Translations under genes and position numbers: made by a program
Assembly (NCBI GenBank): GCA_934338065.1
Contig: CAKRGX010000002.1
Span: 62,001 to 126,000, forward strand
Reading direction: 5' to 3'
Length of the DNA: 64,000 bases
DNA from: an uncultured Eubacterium sp.
GTDB lineage: Bacteria > Bacillota > Clostridia > Lachnospirales > Lachnospiraceae
Notes under the pieces: generated by a model
The model's database searches: none
What the model saw: the letters and a program-made list of their open reading frames with translations, nothing else
Told to the model about the DNA's origin: nothing
Part shown: in pieces, positions 40,416 to 49,448 of the stretch
Numbering within the stretch: the stretch's first letter is position 1
Layout: each line of letters begins with the position of its first letter

Positions 40416-41063
40416 CTATTTAAAAAATTCATGACAACCGTATTCATATAATCTTGTAAGATCTCTGTCAAACCAATTGACATTGCCAGCATCGGATCCG
40501 GCACGATACATAAAATACAAAGCGCCCTTTGTATTATCCTTCTCTTTTAATGCTTTTTCAACTGCTCTCTTTGTCATTCCGGATACTTTTACCCGGTAAT
40601 AGCTTCCGTTGCCGATTGGTGAAAACTGACGGTGAGCAAATACAACACCTTTCACGGAATCGGGAAATTGATCCGATAACATACGATTGATAATAACATT
40701 TGCAACCATTTGTCTTCCCGGCACACTCTGGTCACCAGCTTCTGCCTCTACGATTCTCTCTAAAATCCGCCTGCTTTCCTGATTGATTGAAACACGGTAC
40801 CGCTCTACCGTCCTAACAGCACGTCTCTGCTGCTCTCCAAGCTGAGAGACCGACATTCTTTCATCTTCACCGCTTTCTCGCACTCCCTGATAACACAAAC
40901 GTCCGTTTTCCGCTAGGGACATAACCTGTTCCGCACTTTTTCTCACGGGTGATATCATTTGTCCCATGGATTCTACCGGTTCTTTTTTCTCCGGATACCA
41001 TCCGATTGACATAAACATGACTAAAAAACAATATATTCCAAATAAAATTTTCCCTTTTTTCAT
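40416..41063 (-). CDS. Membrane-anchored SleB/CwlJ-type hydrolase
   Basis: A 215-residue protein with an N-terminal signal or anchor (5-23), a Ser/Arg/Glu-rich stalk and a C-terminal Hydrolase_2 domain (about 100-215). Catalytic Glu region RIVEAEAGDQS, then NVIINRMLSDQFPDSVKGVVF and a C-terminal WFDRDLTRLYEYGCHEFFK. Divergent from the AP2-like gene; a WalR-type box lies in the shared region. Confidence 0.88.
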   Translation of the reverse strand: MKKGKILFGIYCFLVMFMSIGWYPEKKEPVESMGQMISPVRKSAEQVMSLAENGRLCYQGVRESGEDERMSVSQLGEQQRRAVRTVERYRVSINQESRRILERIVEAEAGDQSVPGRQMVANVIINRMLSDQFPDSVKGVVFAHRQFSPIGNGSYYRVKVSGMTKRAVEKALKEKDNTKGALYFMYRAGSDAGNVNWFDRDLTRLYEYGCHEFFK

Positions 41064-41159
41064 GTGTTACCTCCATTTCATATCACAAAATCTGAACTGA
41101 CTTCCACAGACGCTGTACGTCAAAGGAACATTTATAGTATATGTATTTTTAACATATTT

Positions 41160-41176
41160 ATTACAAAAATGTTACA
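41160..41176 (-). promoter_or_regulatory. WalR-type box
   Basis: Minus strand TGTAAC-ATTTT-TGTAAT, matching TGTWAH-N5-TGTWAH, 97 bases before the SleB-type gene and 70 bases before the divergent AP2-like gene. It precedes a TATACT-like -10 for the hydrolase. Confidence 0.65.
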
Positions 41177-41245
41177 AACAAGTTCATATTCTTGCAATAT
41201 TTTATAAAATCGCATAAAATAAACTTCTATAAGGAGGTAATGGCA

Positions 41246-42040
41246 ATGCTGGCTGGTGTATATCGCGCACAAAAAAAAGATGGCTCCGTTTACTATCGAA
41301 GTTCCATCACTTTTTCAGGCAAACATATTAGTCTAGGAAGCTATGTAACAGAACGGGAAGCTCATACCGCATACTGTATGGCGGACAGGATTCTTCATTC
41401 GTCTGCTGTCACAATTTCAGATTATAATACAACTCATACAACGTTACCATTTACCAAATGGGTTTGCTTATTAAACTTTCGTGATAATCATCTTTATATC
41501 AAAACACCGATTTATTTATACAAACAATATTTTTATTATTACTTTTCAGCAGAAGAATACTATATCTTTGACACCGATGACTTATTCTACTATTCCACAC
41601 GCACGATCAGCCGCCGGGGTGGACATCTTTTTGTCGCAGACTATGGCATGCAGGTTAATATTTTGTCACGTTATGGCATTAAGAATTATGCCGTTGCAGG
41701 ACGGGATTATCATTTTGTAAATGGAAATAGCAGAGATTTCCGCTACGAAAATATAAAGGTTGTCAATCGGTATCAGGGTGTAACGCAATTGACAAACGCA
41801 GGAAAAATTTACTATGAGACAAAGATCCATTGGAACGGAAATATGATCGTCGGACGCTACGAAAATGAAATAGAAGCCGCTATTGCCTATAACAAAGCAG
41901 CTTCTACTTTACTTAGAAAAGGATATATCAAAGATTATCCCGTTAATTATATTGAAGAATTATCCACCGGAGAATACCGCCGTCTCTATCGCAAAATCAC
42001 GATATCGCCACGGATTTGTGATCTCACACCGCTCCTATAA
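41246..42040 (+). CDS. AP2-domain protein with HNH-like core
   Basis: A 264-residue protein of unknown role. Two AP2/ERF-like DNA-binding repeats flank the protein: 3-52 (GVYRAQKKDGSVYYRSSI, then TEREAHTAYCMADR) and 178-225 (GVTQLTNAGKIYYETKI, then NEIEAAIAYNKAAS). Between them, 140-173 resembles an HNH homing-nuclease core (DYHFVNGNSRDFRYENIKVVN) in which the first catalytic His appears lost. The start at 41246 is 8 bases from AAGGAGG; the ATG at 41240 is too close. It may be a domesticated, nuclease-dead homing endonuclease acting as a regulator. Confidence 0.75.
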   Translation: MLAGVYRAQKKDGSVYYRSSITFSGKHISLGSYVTEREAHTAYCMADRILHSSAVTISDYNTTHTTLPFTKWVCLLNFRDNHLYIKTPIYLYKQYFYYYFSAEEYYIFDTDDLFYYSTRTISRRGGHLFVADYGMQVNILSRYGIKNYAVAGRDYHFVNGNSRDFRYENIKVVNRYQGVTQLTNAGKIYYETKIHWNGNMIVGRYENEIEAAIAYNKAASTLLRKGYIKDYPVNYIEELSTGEYRRLYRKITISPRICDLTPLL

Positions 42041-42356
42041 AAAACAACAGAAGAAAAACGATCACTAACATTCCATTCAGAACAGAGCCTAATGCAGGAG
42101 TTATCATATAAATGTCTTCCTGACGATAGCACTTCACAGCCATCACAAATCCAACCACACTAATAATCATGGACATAATCCCAATTATCCCTGCAAATAT
42201 GCCGGCATTTCCACCAGACTGACCAGACACAATGCACAAGACAGCTAATATAACAAGCGATACAACACCTAAGATCACAGATAATATTCCCATGACCGGG
42301 TGGCTTCGGTCTGTAAATTGTATTCTTTTGCGTTTTCCGAATCGAACCTGCATCAT
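42024..42356 (-). CDS. DUF6142-like small membrane protein
   Basis: A 110-residue protein: a basic N-terminus (GKRKRIQFTDRSHPVMG) and three hydrophobic helices. Similar proteins are common in Lachnospiraceae (DUF6142); function unknown. It overlaps the convergent AP2-like gene by 17 bases and lies 10 bases after the VanZ gene. Confidence 0.7.
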   Translation of the reverse strand: MMQVRFGKRKRIQFTDRSHPVMGILSVILGVVSLVILAVLCIVSGQSGGNAGIFAGIIGIMSMIISVVGFVMAVKCYRQEDIYMITPALGSVLNGMLVIVFLLLFFIGAV

Positions 42357-42366
42357 GACACTCCTT

Positions 42367-42852
42367 TCATCGCTTTCCTAATGTACCTATAATTTTCTTG
42401 GAAATATAATAAATGATATAACCGAGTATAACGCCGGAGGTATTGAGAAACATGTCATCCACATCGAAGCAGCCAACTTTTGTAACCAGTTGGATCGTTT
42501 CAATACACAAACTAAACATAAATCCCAAAAATGTGACAAACAAAAAGCTGCGAAAATAGTGCCCCCGAAATCTAACACCCTTTCTTTGCTCCCGGTACAT
42601 TACCGGAACGAGAAAGCCAAACGGCATAAATACAACCACATTTCCAATCAGATTGATAAAAAACAGTGTAAAACCAATACGGTCCCAATTATTCCAGTAC
42701 CGTTTTATTTCCCTGAATAATTCGAGGTTATATTTATATGTGTCGTATGGCTCTGTCCGACCATATTCTTCACTGAAGAACAAAAAATATACCAGTAAGA
42801 TCATGTAGCAGATAAAGCATAGGGTTAAAACATTACTGATGAATCGCTTCAC
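42367..42852 (-). CDS. VanZ-family membrane protein
   Basis: A 161-residue protein with about four transmembrane helices. The VanZ pattern is clear: NLELFREIKRYW, NLIGNVVVFMPFGFLVPV, and CIETIQLVTKVGCFDVDDMFLNTSGVILGY. Despite the name, isolated VanZ proteins are not evidence of glycopeptide resistance. It is 30 bases after pheT and likely read from the same transcript. Confidence 0.88.
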   Translation of the reverse strand: MKRFISNVLTLCFICYMILLVYFLFFSEEYGRTEPYDTYKYNLELFREIKRYWNNWDRIGFTLFFINLIGNVVVFMPFGFLVPVMYREQRKGVRFRGHYFRSFLFVTFLGFMFSLCIETIQLVTKVGCFDVDDMFLNTSGVILGYIIYYISKKIIGTLGKR

Positions 42853-42882
42853 CTTTTCCTCCTATCCGCGTACAAATACGCT

Positions 42883-45321
42883 TTACTGTCTTAATGCTAC
42901 TCCTAATGATTCCAATTTCGTCAATATTTTATCCATCACAGCCGTTATATCTTTTTCTTCCAATGTGCGGTCTTTCGCACGGAAACGAATGGAATAAGCA
43001 AGAGATTTTTCATCTGCACCAACATTTTCTCCTTCATATATATCAAACAGATGATAATCCTCTAACAGTTTTCCGCCACCCTTGCGGATGACTTCCTCGA
43101 CTTGTCCGGCAAGTATTGTTTTCTTCATTACAAGTGAAATATCACGGGTCACAGCCGGGAACTTAGCCACGCCATGATACTTTATATCGAAACTGGCTTT
43201 TTCTGCCAGAACTGCTACATCAAGCACTGCCACATAAGTCTTCGTGCCAAGATTATAGTTATCTGCCACTTCCGGATGAACTTCTCCCAGATAACCTATT
43301 GTTTCACCGCTCATAAGGACAAGGTCCGCCTGTCTGCCCGGATGCAGATAAGGACGTTCTTTTGGTTGATAAGATACCGGTACACGAATACCCAGTTTAT
43401 CAAGAATAACTTCCACACAGCCTTTCATATCAAAGAAATCACCTTTTCCATACATACCGAGAGCCAGCATCATCTTTTCTTCCGGCAATTCCGTCAATGG
43501 AAGAGCTTTTGGCAAATATACATTAGCAAGTTCATACAAACGGACATCTTTATTGCGATGATTATAGTTTGTTGCCAGAGAAGAAAGCATGCCATTCAAT
43601 GGGGATGTACGCATGATACTATAATCAACTCCAAGCGGATTGGAAATTTCAATTGCTTTGCGCATTTCACTATCCTGTGGCACTAACAATTTGTCAAATG
43701 CTTTCGGGCTTTCAAAAGAATAAGTCATCCCTTCTGAGAAACCAAACTGCTCTACTACGTTACGGGCAATATTACAAATCCCCGTCTGATAAGATACCCC
43801 GCCCTGTGTTGCTTCTCCACTTGGCAATGTCGTTGGAATCTTATCATAACCATAGAAACGTGCCACCTCTTCTGCCAAATCAGCCAGGCGAAGGATATCC
43901 TGTCTCCAGGTTGGAACATGTACGACCTTTCTTTGTTTGTCCGGTACAAGTTCAACCATATTCCAGTATTCGCACATTTCATCCTCGGAAACATCAATAC
44001 CAAGAAGGGCATTGATCTTATCCACATCATAGGCAACTTCGATCGGCTGTTTTTCCCTTGGATAAACATCAACACATCCGCCTACTACTTCACCAGCACC
44101 CAGTTCTTCGATCAACTGGCAGGCACGATTCATGGCTTCCATTGTGTTGTTTGGATCCAGCCCCTTCTCAAATTTGGCCTGAGCATCCGTACGCATACCT
44201 ATCTTTTTGCCGGAAAGACGAATATTTGTGCCATCAAAGCAGGCTGCCTCAAAGAGCATTGTCTTTACATCGTCTGTAATCTTAGAATTCTCGCCTCCCA
44301 TAATACCGGCAATTCCAACGGACTTTTCCGCATCACTGATCATCAATACAGAAGAATCTAATTCTCTCTCCTGTCCATCCAGTGTCTGAAATTTTTCACC
44401 ATCTTCTGCCCGCTTAACAATGATTTTATGTCCGGCTATCGCATCCAGATCATAGGCATGCATCGGCTGTGCATACTCTTGCATGACATAATTTGTAATA
44501 TCTACAATATTATTGATCGGACGTATACCGCTGGCAGCCAGACGACGTTGCATCCACTCTGGTGATGGTGCGATCTTAATATTTTTTACTACACGTGCCA
44601 CATAACGGGAACATAGATCTTCCGCCTGTACCTCAACAGCTATATAATCTTCTGTTTTCTCCTGATTTCCAACTTCCGTTACCACTGGTGGAACAAATGG
44701 CTTACGGAATGTTGCTGCTGCCTCTCTGGCAATGCCAAGCACACCAAAACAATCCACGCGGTTTGATGTTACTTCATATTCAAAATCCGCATCCCGCAGT
44801 CCAAGTAACTGTATAGCATCACTTCCAACCGGTGCATCTTTATACTCCGGATTATCACTCAGGATATAAATGCCATCTTCTGCTGCATCCGGATAAAAGT
44901 CGGTAGACGAACCAAGTTCTTCAATTGAGCACATCATACCATTGCTTTCTACACCGCGAAGCTTACCTTTCTTTATCTTAATTCCCCCCTCTGCTTTCTT
45001 ACCATCATGTCCTCCGGCAACACGGCCGCCGTCCAGAACAACAGGAACTTTCTGTCCTTCTTTTACGTTTGACGCTCCCGTTACGATCTGTGTTGTGGTT
45101 CCTTCTTCGTCAATAGCAACCTGGCATACAACCAGCTTATCTGCATCCGGATGTTTTTCAATTTTTTCTATTTTTCCTACTATGATCTTATCCAGATTCG
45201 CATCGAATTTTTCATAACCTTCCACTTTTGTGCCGGACATTGTCATCGCATCCATATATTCCTGCTCCGTGCACGATAGCTCTGGCACATAAGCTTTAAT
45301 CCATGATAATGGTGTATTCAT
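42883..45321 (-). CDS. pheT: Phenylalanyl-tRNA synthetase beta subunit
   Basis: An 812-residue subunit. Domain order: N-terminal EMAP-type tRNA-binding domain (about 40-150), B3/B4 editing domain (about 210-390), B5, catalytic-like core, C-terminal FDX-ACB anticodon-binding domain. FEYEVTSNRVDCFGVLGIAREAAA is diagnostic. Preceded by GGAGGGAAAATAAG, 51 bases after pheS. Confidence 0.98.
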   Translation of the reverse strand: MNTPLSWIKAYVPELSCTEQEYMDAMTMSGTKVEGYEKFDANLDKIIVGKIEKIEKHPDADKLVVCQVAIDEEGTTTQIVTGASNVKEGQKVPVVLDGGRVAGGHDGKKAEGGIKIKKGKLRGVESNGMMCSIEELGSSTDFYPDAAEDGIYILSDNPEYKDAPVGSDAIQLLGLRDADFEYEVTSNRVDCFGVLGIAREAAATFRKPFVPPVVTEVGNQEKTEDYIAVEVQAEDLCSRYVARVVKNIKIAPSPEWMQRRLAASGIRPINNIVDITNYVMQEYAQPMHAYDLDAIAGHKIIVKRAEDGEKFQTLDGQERELDSSVLMISDAEKSVGIAGIMGGENSKITDDVKTMLFEAACFDGTNIRLSGKKIGMRTDAQAKFEKGLDPNNTMEAMNRACQLIEELGAGEVVGGCVDVYPREKQPIEVAYDVDKINALLGIDVSEDEMCEYWNMVELVPDKQRKVVHVPTWRQDILRLADLAEEVARFYGYDKIPTTLPSGEATQGGVSYQTGICNIARNVVEQFGFSEGMTYSFESPKAFDKLLVPQDSEMRKAIEISNPLGVDYSIMRTSPLNGMLSSLATNYNHRNKDVRLYELANVYLPKALPLTELPEEKMMLALGMYGKGDFFDMKGCVEVILDKLGIRVPVSYQPKERPYLHPGRQADLVLMSGETIGYLGEVHPEVADNYNLGTKTYVAVLDVAVLAEKASFDIKYHGVAKFPAVTRDISLVMKKTILAGQVEEVIRKGGGKLLEDYHLFDIYEGENVGADEKSLAYSIRFRAKDRTLEEKDITAVMDKILTKLESLGVALRQ

Positions 45322-45372
45322 CTTATTTTCCCTCCATCTTCTCTGTCTGATTTTTTACTAATATTACTATAA

Positions 45373-46392
45373 CTAGAACTGACTCAAGAAACGTTTATCA
45401 TTTTCATATAAGAGTCTCATATCATCGATTTCATATTTCAACAGCGCAATACGTTCCAAACCTACACCAAAGGCAAATCCTTTATACTCTTCCGGATCAA
45501 TGCCACTCATTTCGAACACATGTGGATGTACCATGCCGCAGCCAAGAATCTCAATCCATCCTTCTCCTTTACAGAAACGGCATCCTTTACCACCACACTT
45601 GAAGCAGGTAACATCCATCTCAGCACTTGGTTCTGTAAATGGGAAATGATGTGGTCTGAATTTTACTTTTGTCTCTTCACCGAATAATTTCTTTGCGAAC
45701 TGCTCCAGCGTTCCTTTCAGATCTGCAAAGGTAACATTTTTATCAATGACAAGTCCCTCAATCTGATGGAAGGATGGTGAATGTGTCGCATCCACGTCAT
45801 CACTGCGGAATACCCGTCCCGGAGAGATCATGCGGATGGGAAGCCTGCCCTGCTCCATCACATGCACCTGAACGGATGAAGTCTGGGTCCGCAGTACAAT
45901 TTTGTCATTAATATAAAATGTATCCTGCTCATCTTTTGCCGGATGATTAGCTGGTATATTCAGTGCTTCGAAGTTATAATAATCATATTCCACTTCCGGA
46001 CCTTCCACAACCTCATATCCCATTCCGATAAAGATTTTTTCTACTTCTTCTAAAGCAATTGTGTTCGGATGACGATGTCCCAGTTCCATCTTCCTGCCAG
46101 GCAGTGTTACGTCTATGACTTCGGCTTTCATTTTCTCTTCGCGAAGCTTTCGTTCAAAAGCTGTTTTCTTTTCCTCCAGCTTACTCTCAATCCTTGCTCT
46201 GGCTTCATTCACCATCTGTCCAACTTTAGGGCGGTCTTCCGGTGCTACATCTTTCATAGACTTAAGCACACTTGTCAATTCACCTTTTTTACCCAAAAAC
46301 GATACACGAATATCATTGAGTTTATCAAGTTCTCCTGATTCTTCAATCTGTGCCATAGCATTTGCTAAGATTGCCTCTAACTTATCTTTCAT
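45373..46392 (-). CDS. pheS: Phenylalanyl-tRNA synthetase alpha subunit
   Basis: Catalytic class II subunit of 339 residues from the ATG at 46392 (RBS CAGGAGGAATCAGC). N-terminal coiled coil (1-85), then class II motifs: HPxxxxQDTFY (NHPAKDEQDTFYIND), SPSFHQIEGLVIDKN, FRPHHFPFTEPSAEMDV, and GFAFGVGLERIALLKY. The open frame upstream of the start is the T-box leader, not coding. Confidence 0.98.
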   Translation of the reverse strand: MKDKLEAILANAMAQIEESGELDKLNDIRVSFLGKKGELTSVLKSMKDVAPEDRPKVGQMVNEARARIESKLEEKKTAFERKLREEKMKAEVIDVTLPGRKMELGHRHPNTIALEEVEKIFIGMGYEVVEGPEVEYDYYNFEALNIPANHPAKDEQDTFYINDKIVLRTQTSSVQVHVMEQGRLPIRMISPGRVFRSDDVDATHSPSFHQIEGLVIDKNVTFADLKGTLEQFAKKLFGEETKVKFRPHHFPFTEPSAEMDVTCFKCGGKGCRFCKGEGWIEILGCGMVHPHVFEMSGIDPEEYKGFAFGVGLERIALLKYEIDDMRLLYENDKRFLSQF

Positions 46393-46425
46393 GCTGATTC
46401 CTCCTGTTTTCTCCTGATAAAATAT

Positions 46426-46449
46426 AAAAATCCCTTGCAAAGCAAGGGA
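46426..46449 (-). terminator. T-box terminator of the pheST leader
   Basis: TCCCTTGCTTTGCAAGGGA followed by TTTTTATA on the minus strand. Confidence 0.9.
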
Positions 46450-46682
46450 CGAATTTTCCGCGGTACCACCCAGGTTACTGTCATGACAACAGTCTCTTTG
46501 AATACAATAACGAGTATTACCCGCCACAATCTACCAGACAAATCTGCCGTTCAAAAGTGGAACTCCGGTGAGAAATTGAATTATTATCTGAACCTGACAG
46601 GACTTTCAGCCGATGATCCTGCCTCTCTGAAGGAAAATAATAATCTGTGGACCTGCGTCCGCACCATCTGCGTCTTTTATGC
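46426..46682 (-). promoter_or_regulatory. Phenylalanine T-box riboswitch
   Basis: Leader of pheST with the T-box core CCTGGGTGGTACCGCGG at about 46457-46473. Stem I pairs GGUG with CACC at the base and AUUAUUAU with AUAAUAAU above. The Specifier loop holds UUC (46574-46572), directly followed by one base and the CACC helix, the same arrangement as in the trp leader. UUC is a Phe codon, matching the genes controlled. Confidence 0.92.
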
Positions 46683-46687
46683 CATAT

Positions 46688-46717
46688 ACTGTACCATATC
46701 CACTTTGTCACTGTCAA
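46688..46717 (-). promoter_or_regulatory. pheST promoter
   Basis: TTGACA (46712-46717), 18 bases, TACAGT (46688-46693), minus strand. Confidence 0.8.
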
Positions 46718-46724
46718 GTATGTG

Positions 46725-46753
46725 TTGATTTTTATTTCAAAACTTCATATACT
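46725..46753 (+). promoter_or_regulatory. YihY gene promoter
   Basis: TTGATT (46725-46730), 17 bases, TATACT (46748-46753); its -35 is 7 bases from the divergent pheST -35. Confidence 0.78.
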
Positions 46754-46794
46754 AGAATACAGAAGCAATTCACACACAACAAGGAGTAGTTCTT

Positions 46795-47664
46795 ATGGAA
46801 GATAACAACATGATATTATGGTTCATCAAAAAATTTAAAGAACACCGTATATCTATTCATGCCGCTCAGGTTGCATTTTTCATTATTGTGTCTTTTTTCC
46901 CTTTTATGATGTTTCTTATTTCCATACTGGGCTATACCCCTATCGATCAGGAAATGCTGGAAACGGTACTTGCTAAACTGATACCGGGCAGTCTGTCCCA
47001 TCTTGTTATCAACTGGCTGGGTGAATCTTTTGCCGCTTCCGGCACCGTTCTTTCAATCACCATTATTTCTACTCTTTGGGCAGGTTCAAAAGGGTTTAAT
47101 AGTATATCCTATGAACTGGAGGATATTTACGAGATCAAAAAACGGCGTAACTTCTTTGTCCGGCGCATCCATTCCATTCTGGATACAGTAATCTTCAGTG
47201 TCATAATTGCCGTAAGTCTGATCGTACTTGTGTATGGCAATCAGATCATTCAATTAATCATGCGTTTTTTCCCTGCGATCACCGATCTCAAAGGACTGTT
47301 ATTTTTAACCCGTTCCGGTCTGGCACTATTTCTTTTTGTTATTTACTTTACTTATATTTATTGTTTTGTTACCAAGCGTCATGGACGGATACAGGATGAA
47401 ATTCCTGGTGCAATCTTTTCTTCCACTTTATGGATTATTTTCTCCTATCTCTACTCCGTCTATGTTGACAGCCGTCATTTCGGTTCGGTATACGGAAGTC
47501 TAACCTCCATTGTTCTTTTAATGCTATGGCTTTACTTCTGCATTTGTTTTGTTTTTACCGGGGCATTATTAAATCAATTTTTGCGTCATCACAGATTTAA
47601 TCTTATCCATTCTCTGCGAGAGATTCCTGCTGTATTACTGTCGTTCCTGAAAAGTAAAAATTAA
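46795..47664 (+). CDS. YihY/BrkB-family membrane protein
   Basis: A 289-residue polytopic protein with about six transmembrane helices. The family pattern is visible: ISIHAAQVAFFIIVSFFPFMMFL, LWAGSKGFNSISYELEDIYEIKKRRNFFVRR, and PGAIFSSTLWIIFSYLYSVYVD. Transport role unknown; the old RNase BN name for this family was an error. The 3' end overlaps the convergent SpoIID-like gene by 62 bases. Confidence 0.92.
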   Translation: MEDNNMILWFIKKFKEHRISIHAAQVAFFIIVSFFPFMMFLISILGYTPIDQEMLETVLAKLIPGSLSHLVINWLGESFAASGTVLSITIISTLWAGSKGFNSISYELEDIYEIKKRRNFFVRRIHSILDTVIFSVIIAVSLIVLVYGNQIIQLIMRFFPAITDLKGLLFLTRSGLALFLFVIYFTYIYCFVTKRHGRIQDEIPGAIFSSTLWIIFSYLYSVYVDSRHFGSVYGSLTSIVLLMLWLYFCICFVFTGALLNQFLRHHRFNLIHSLREIPAVLLSFLKSKN

Positions 47665-49384
47665 GTATATCCTGGAAGGATTTTCCTTTTTCCGCCAATG
47701 TTTTTGCCCCAAACTGGCTCATTCCCACACCGTGGCCGTATCCTCCACCCAAAAACAGAAAACCATTATGTTTCTTTTCAAATGTAAAAAAGCCACTCGG
47801 AAGCATTGTCAGACCAGTCACCTCTTTTTTATCTTTTCTTTTATACACGGCCGTCGGAACTCCAAGAAGATAGCGAATATTATATTCTGTATAAACCCGC
47901 AATGTATGCTTGCTTCCCACAAGTTCCATCATACAGGCGACACCGCCTTTTCCTCTCTGCACGATCCTCATATTCTTCAATGTTCCAATATCCGTCTCAC
48001 CGCTGCTCCGATAGGAACCATCTGCCTGTTTTGTCTGTATCTGTGTAGGATTGACCGCAAAACGTTCTTCTGCCCGCTTTGTGATCTGCTTTTCCAGCAG
48101 CCCGGCCGAAAGTGATGTCTGCCACCGATACCACGGTGAATCCGAATCATATGTCTCTTCATTCCCTGACAAAAAGTTTGTAAAGTTCTTCTCTTCTGAC
48201 AGATTGACCGGGCGTTTTATCTCTCCCTGCCACTGGATTGGTAAATAATCCAGGTCTTTTTTGGCAAACCAGACATCCTTTACACCCTCTGAACATCCGC
48301 TTGATACCGAATAAAAATATGTCGTAATCAATTTCCCTTTCCGGGATACTGCAAGGTGTGCCGTTTCCTTTACTGCTTGAACAGATGCATCGTCTTCTTT
48401 TATGTTATTATACACCTGAAACGATGTACTATCATCAACATGCGCTCCGTAATCAGCCAATCTTCTGCCCTTCATCTGCAACAAGGCATATGTTCTTGCA
48501 CAGATTGCCTGTGCCTTTAAAGCCTCTTTGGGATACTCTGTCGGCATCTCACTCGGAACAACACTATATAGATACTCTTCCAGATTAACTTCATTGATCA
48601 CATAAAGATTTTTCCCATCCCGATTAATCTCAATTGTTCCATAATACTCCGGCACCCCATACTGGCGCTTTAGATTTTCAAGACGTATTTTCCCTGTTTT
48701 CTTTGTGCGAATCACAATACGATCCGAAACATCCTTTACCCCATAGTTAAGGCGATGTCCTGCCGCATACGATGCTGTCTTCCCATCCCGGATAACCTCA
48801 TAATCACTTGTTCCGGAGACCGTTACTTCCTGCATAGCATACTGACTATCTGCTGAACGGCTGAGGAGTACCCGGATATTAGCAGGTCTCTTGTCACCAA
48901 GTACAGCAGCACATATCTTAGTACCAGCAACAACATATCGAATATCGGTATATCCGATTGTAAGATCTTCTCTTTTACCGGAGGAAACCTCCCCCGATGA
49001 ATCAATGTGAAACAACCGAAAGTTATCATCCAATTCTACTTCCCCATATTCTTCAACCTGGATACTGTTTTCTTTTATTTTCAAAATTTTTCCTTGCAGA
49101 TAATCTGGTTTCTGAATGATCCTGAGTACCCGGTTCTCTTCTAAAACAAGGTCTGCGACCCCCGGCTTAACCTCATTCTTTACATGAGAAGCCAGCATCC
49201 ATGTCTTCTTGCCCCCATCAATCCCCTGTAATACCGTTTTTTCCACCTTTGTTATATATATATTATGTAGTGTCCGCCTTGTTTTTTGATTTTTGGTCAT
49301 TTTCCATCCCTGAAAAAACCATAAGCCTGCCATACTCATAACAATCAACAATAAAATAAACAACACCCTGCCTGTCCTTCTCAA
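47603..49384 (-). CDS. SpoIID/LytB-domain protein
   Basis: A 593-residue envelope protein: one N-terminal transmembrane anchor (about 6-24), a long beta-rich region (30-240), then the SpoIID domain (about 245-580) with NLEEYLYSVVPSEMPTEYPKEALKAQAICARTYAL and a C-terminal GGYGHGVGMSQFGA. SpoIID-domain proteins are lytic transglycosylases or their activators acting on denuded glycan. It is larger than SpoIID itself (about 340), so it is a paralogue rather than certain SpoIID. TTG start at 49384 behind AAGGGGG. Confidence 0.88.
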   Translation of the reverse strand: MRRTGRVLFILLLIVMSMAGLWFFQGWKMTKNQKTRRTLHNIYITKVEKTVLQGIDGGKKTWMLASHVKNEVKPGVADLVLEENRVLRIIQKPDYLQGKILKIKENSIQVEEYGEVELDDNFRLFHIDSSGEVSSGKREDLTIGYTDIRYVVAGTKICAAVLGDKRPANIRVLLSRSADSQYAMQEVTVSGTSDYEVIRDGKTASYAAGHRLNYGVKDVSDRIVIRTKKTGKIRLENLKRQYGVPEYYGTIEINRDGKNLYVINEVNLEEYLYSVVPSEMPTEYPKEALKAQAICARTYALLQMKGRRLADYGAHVDDSTSFQVYNNIKEDDASVQAVKETAHLAVSRKGKLITTYFYSVSSGCSEGVKDVWFAKKDLDYLPIQWQGEIKRPVNLSEEKNFTNFLSGNEETYDSDSPWYRWQTSLSAGLLEKQITKRAEERFAVNPTQIQTKQADGSYRSSGETDIGTLKNMRIVQRGKGGVACMMELVGSKHTLRVYTEYNIRYLLGVPTAVYKRKDKKEVTGLTMLPSGFFTFEKKHNGFLFLGGGYGHGVGMSQFGAKTLAEKGKSFQDILNFYFSGTTVIQQESLAENG

Positions 49385-49448
49385 AAATATAACCCCCTTT
49401 GCCTTATAACATATGCAAAGAGGGTTCTTATTATGACTCTTTTTTCTT

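Noticed and set aside
42367..42852. VanZ homologue as a teicoplanin resistance gene
   Set aside because: No vanA-type cluster is present; isolated VanZ proteins are common and not a resistance marker on their own.
46435..46728. Plus-strand open frame between pheS and the YihY gene
   Set aside because: It lies wholly within the phenylalanine T-box leader on the opposite strand, has no RBS and resembles no protein.
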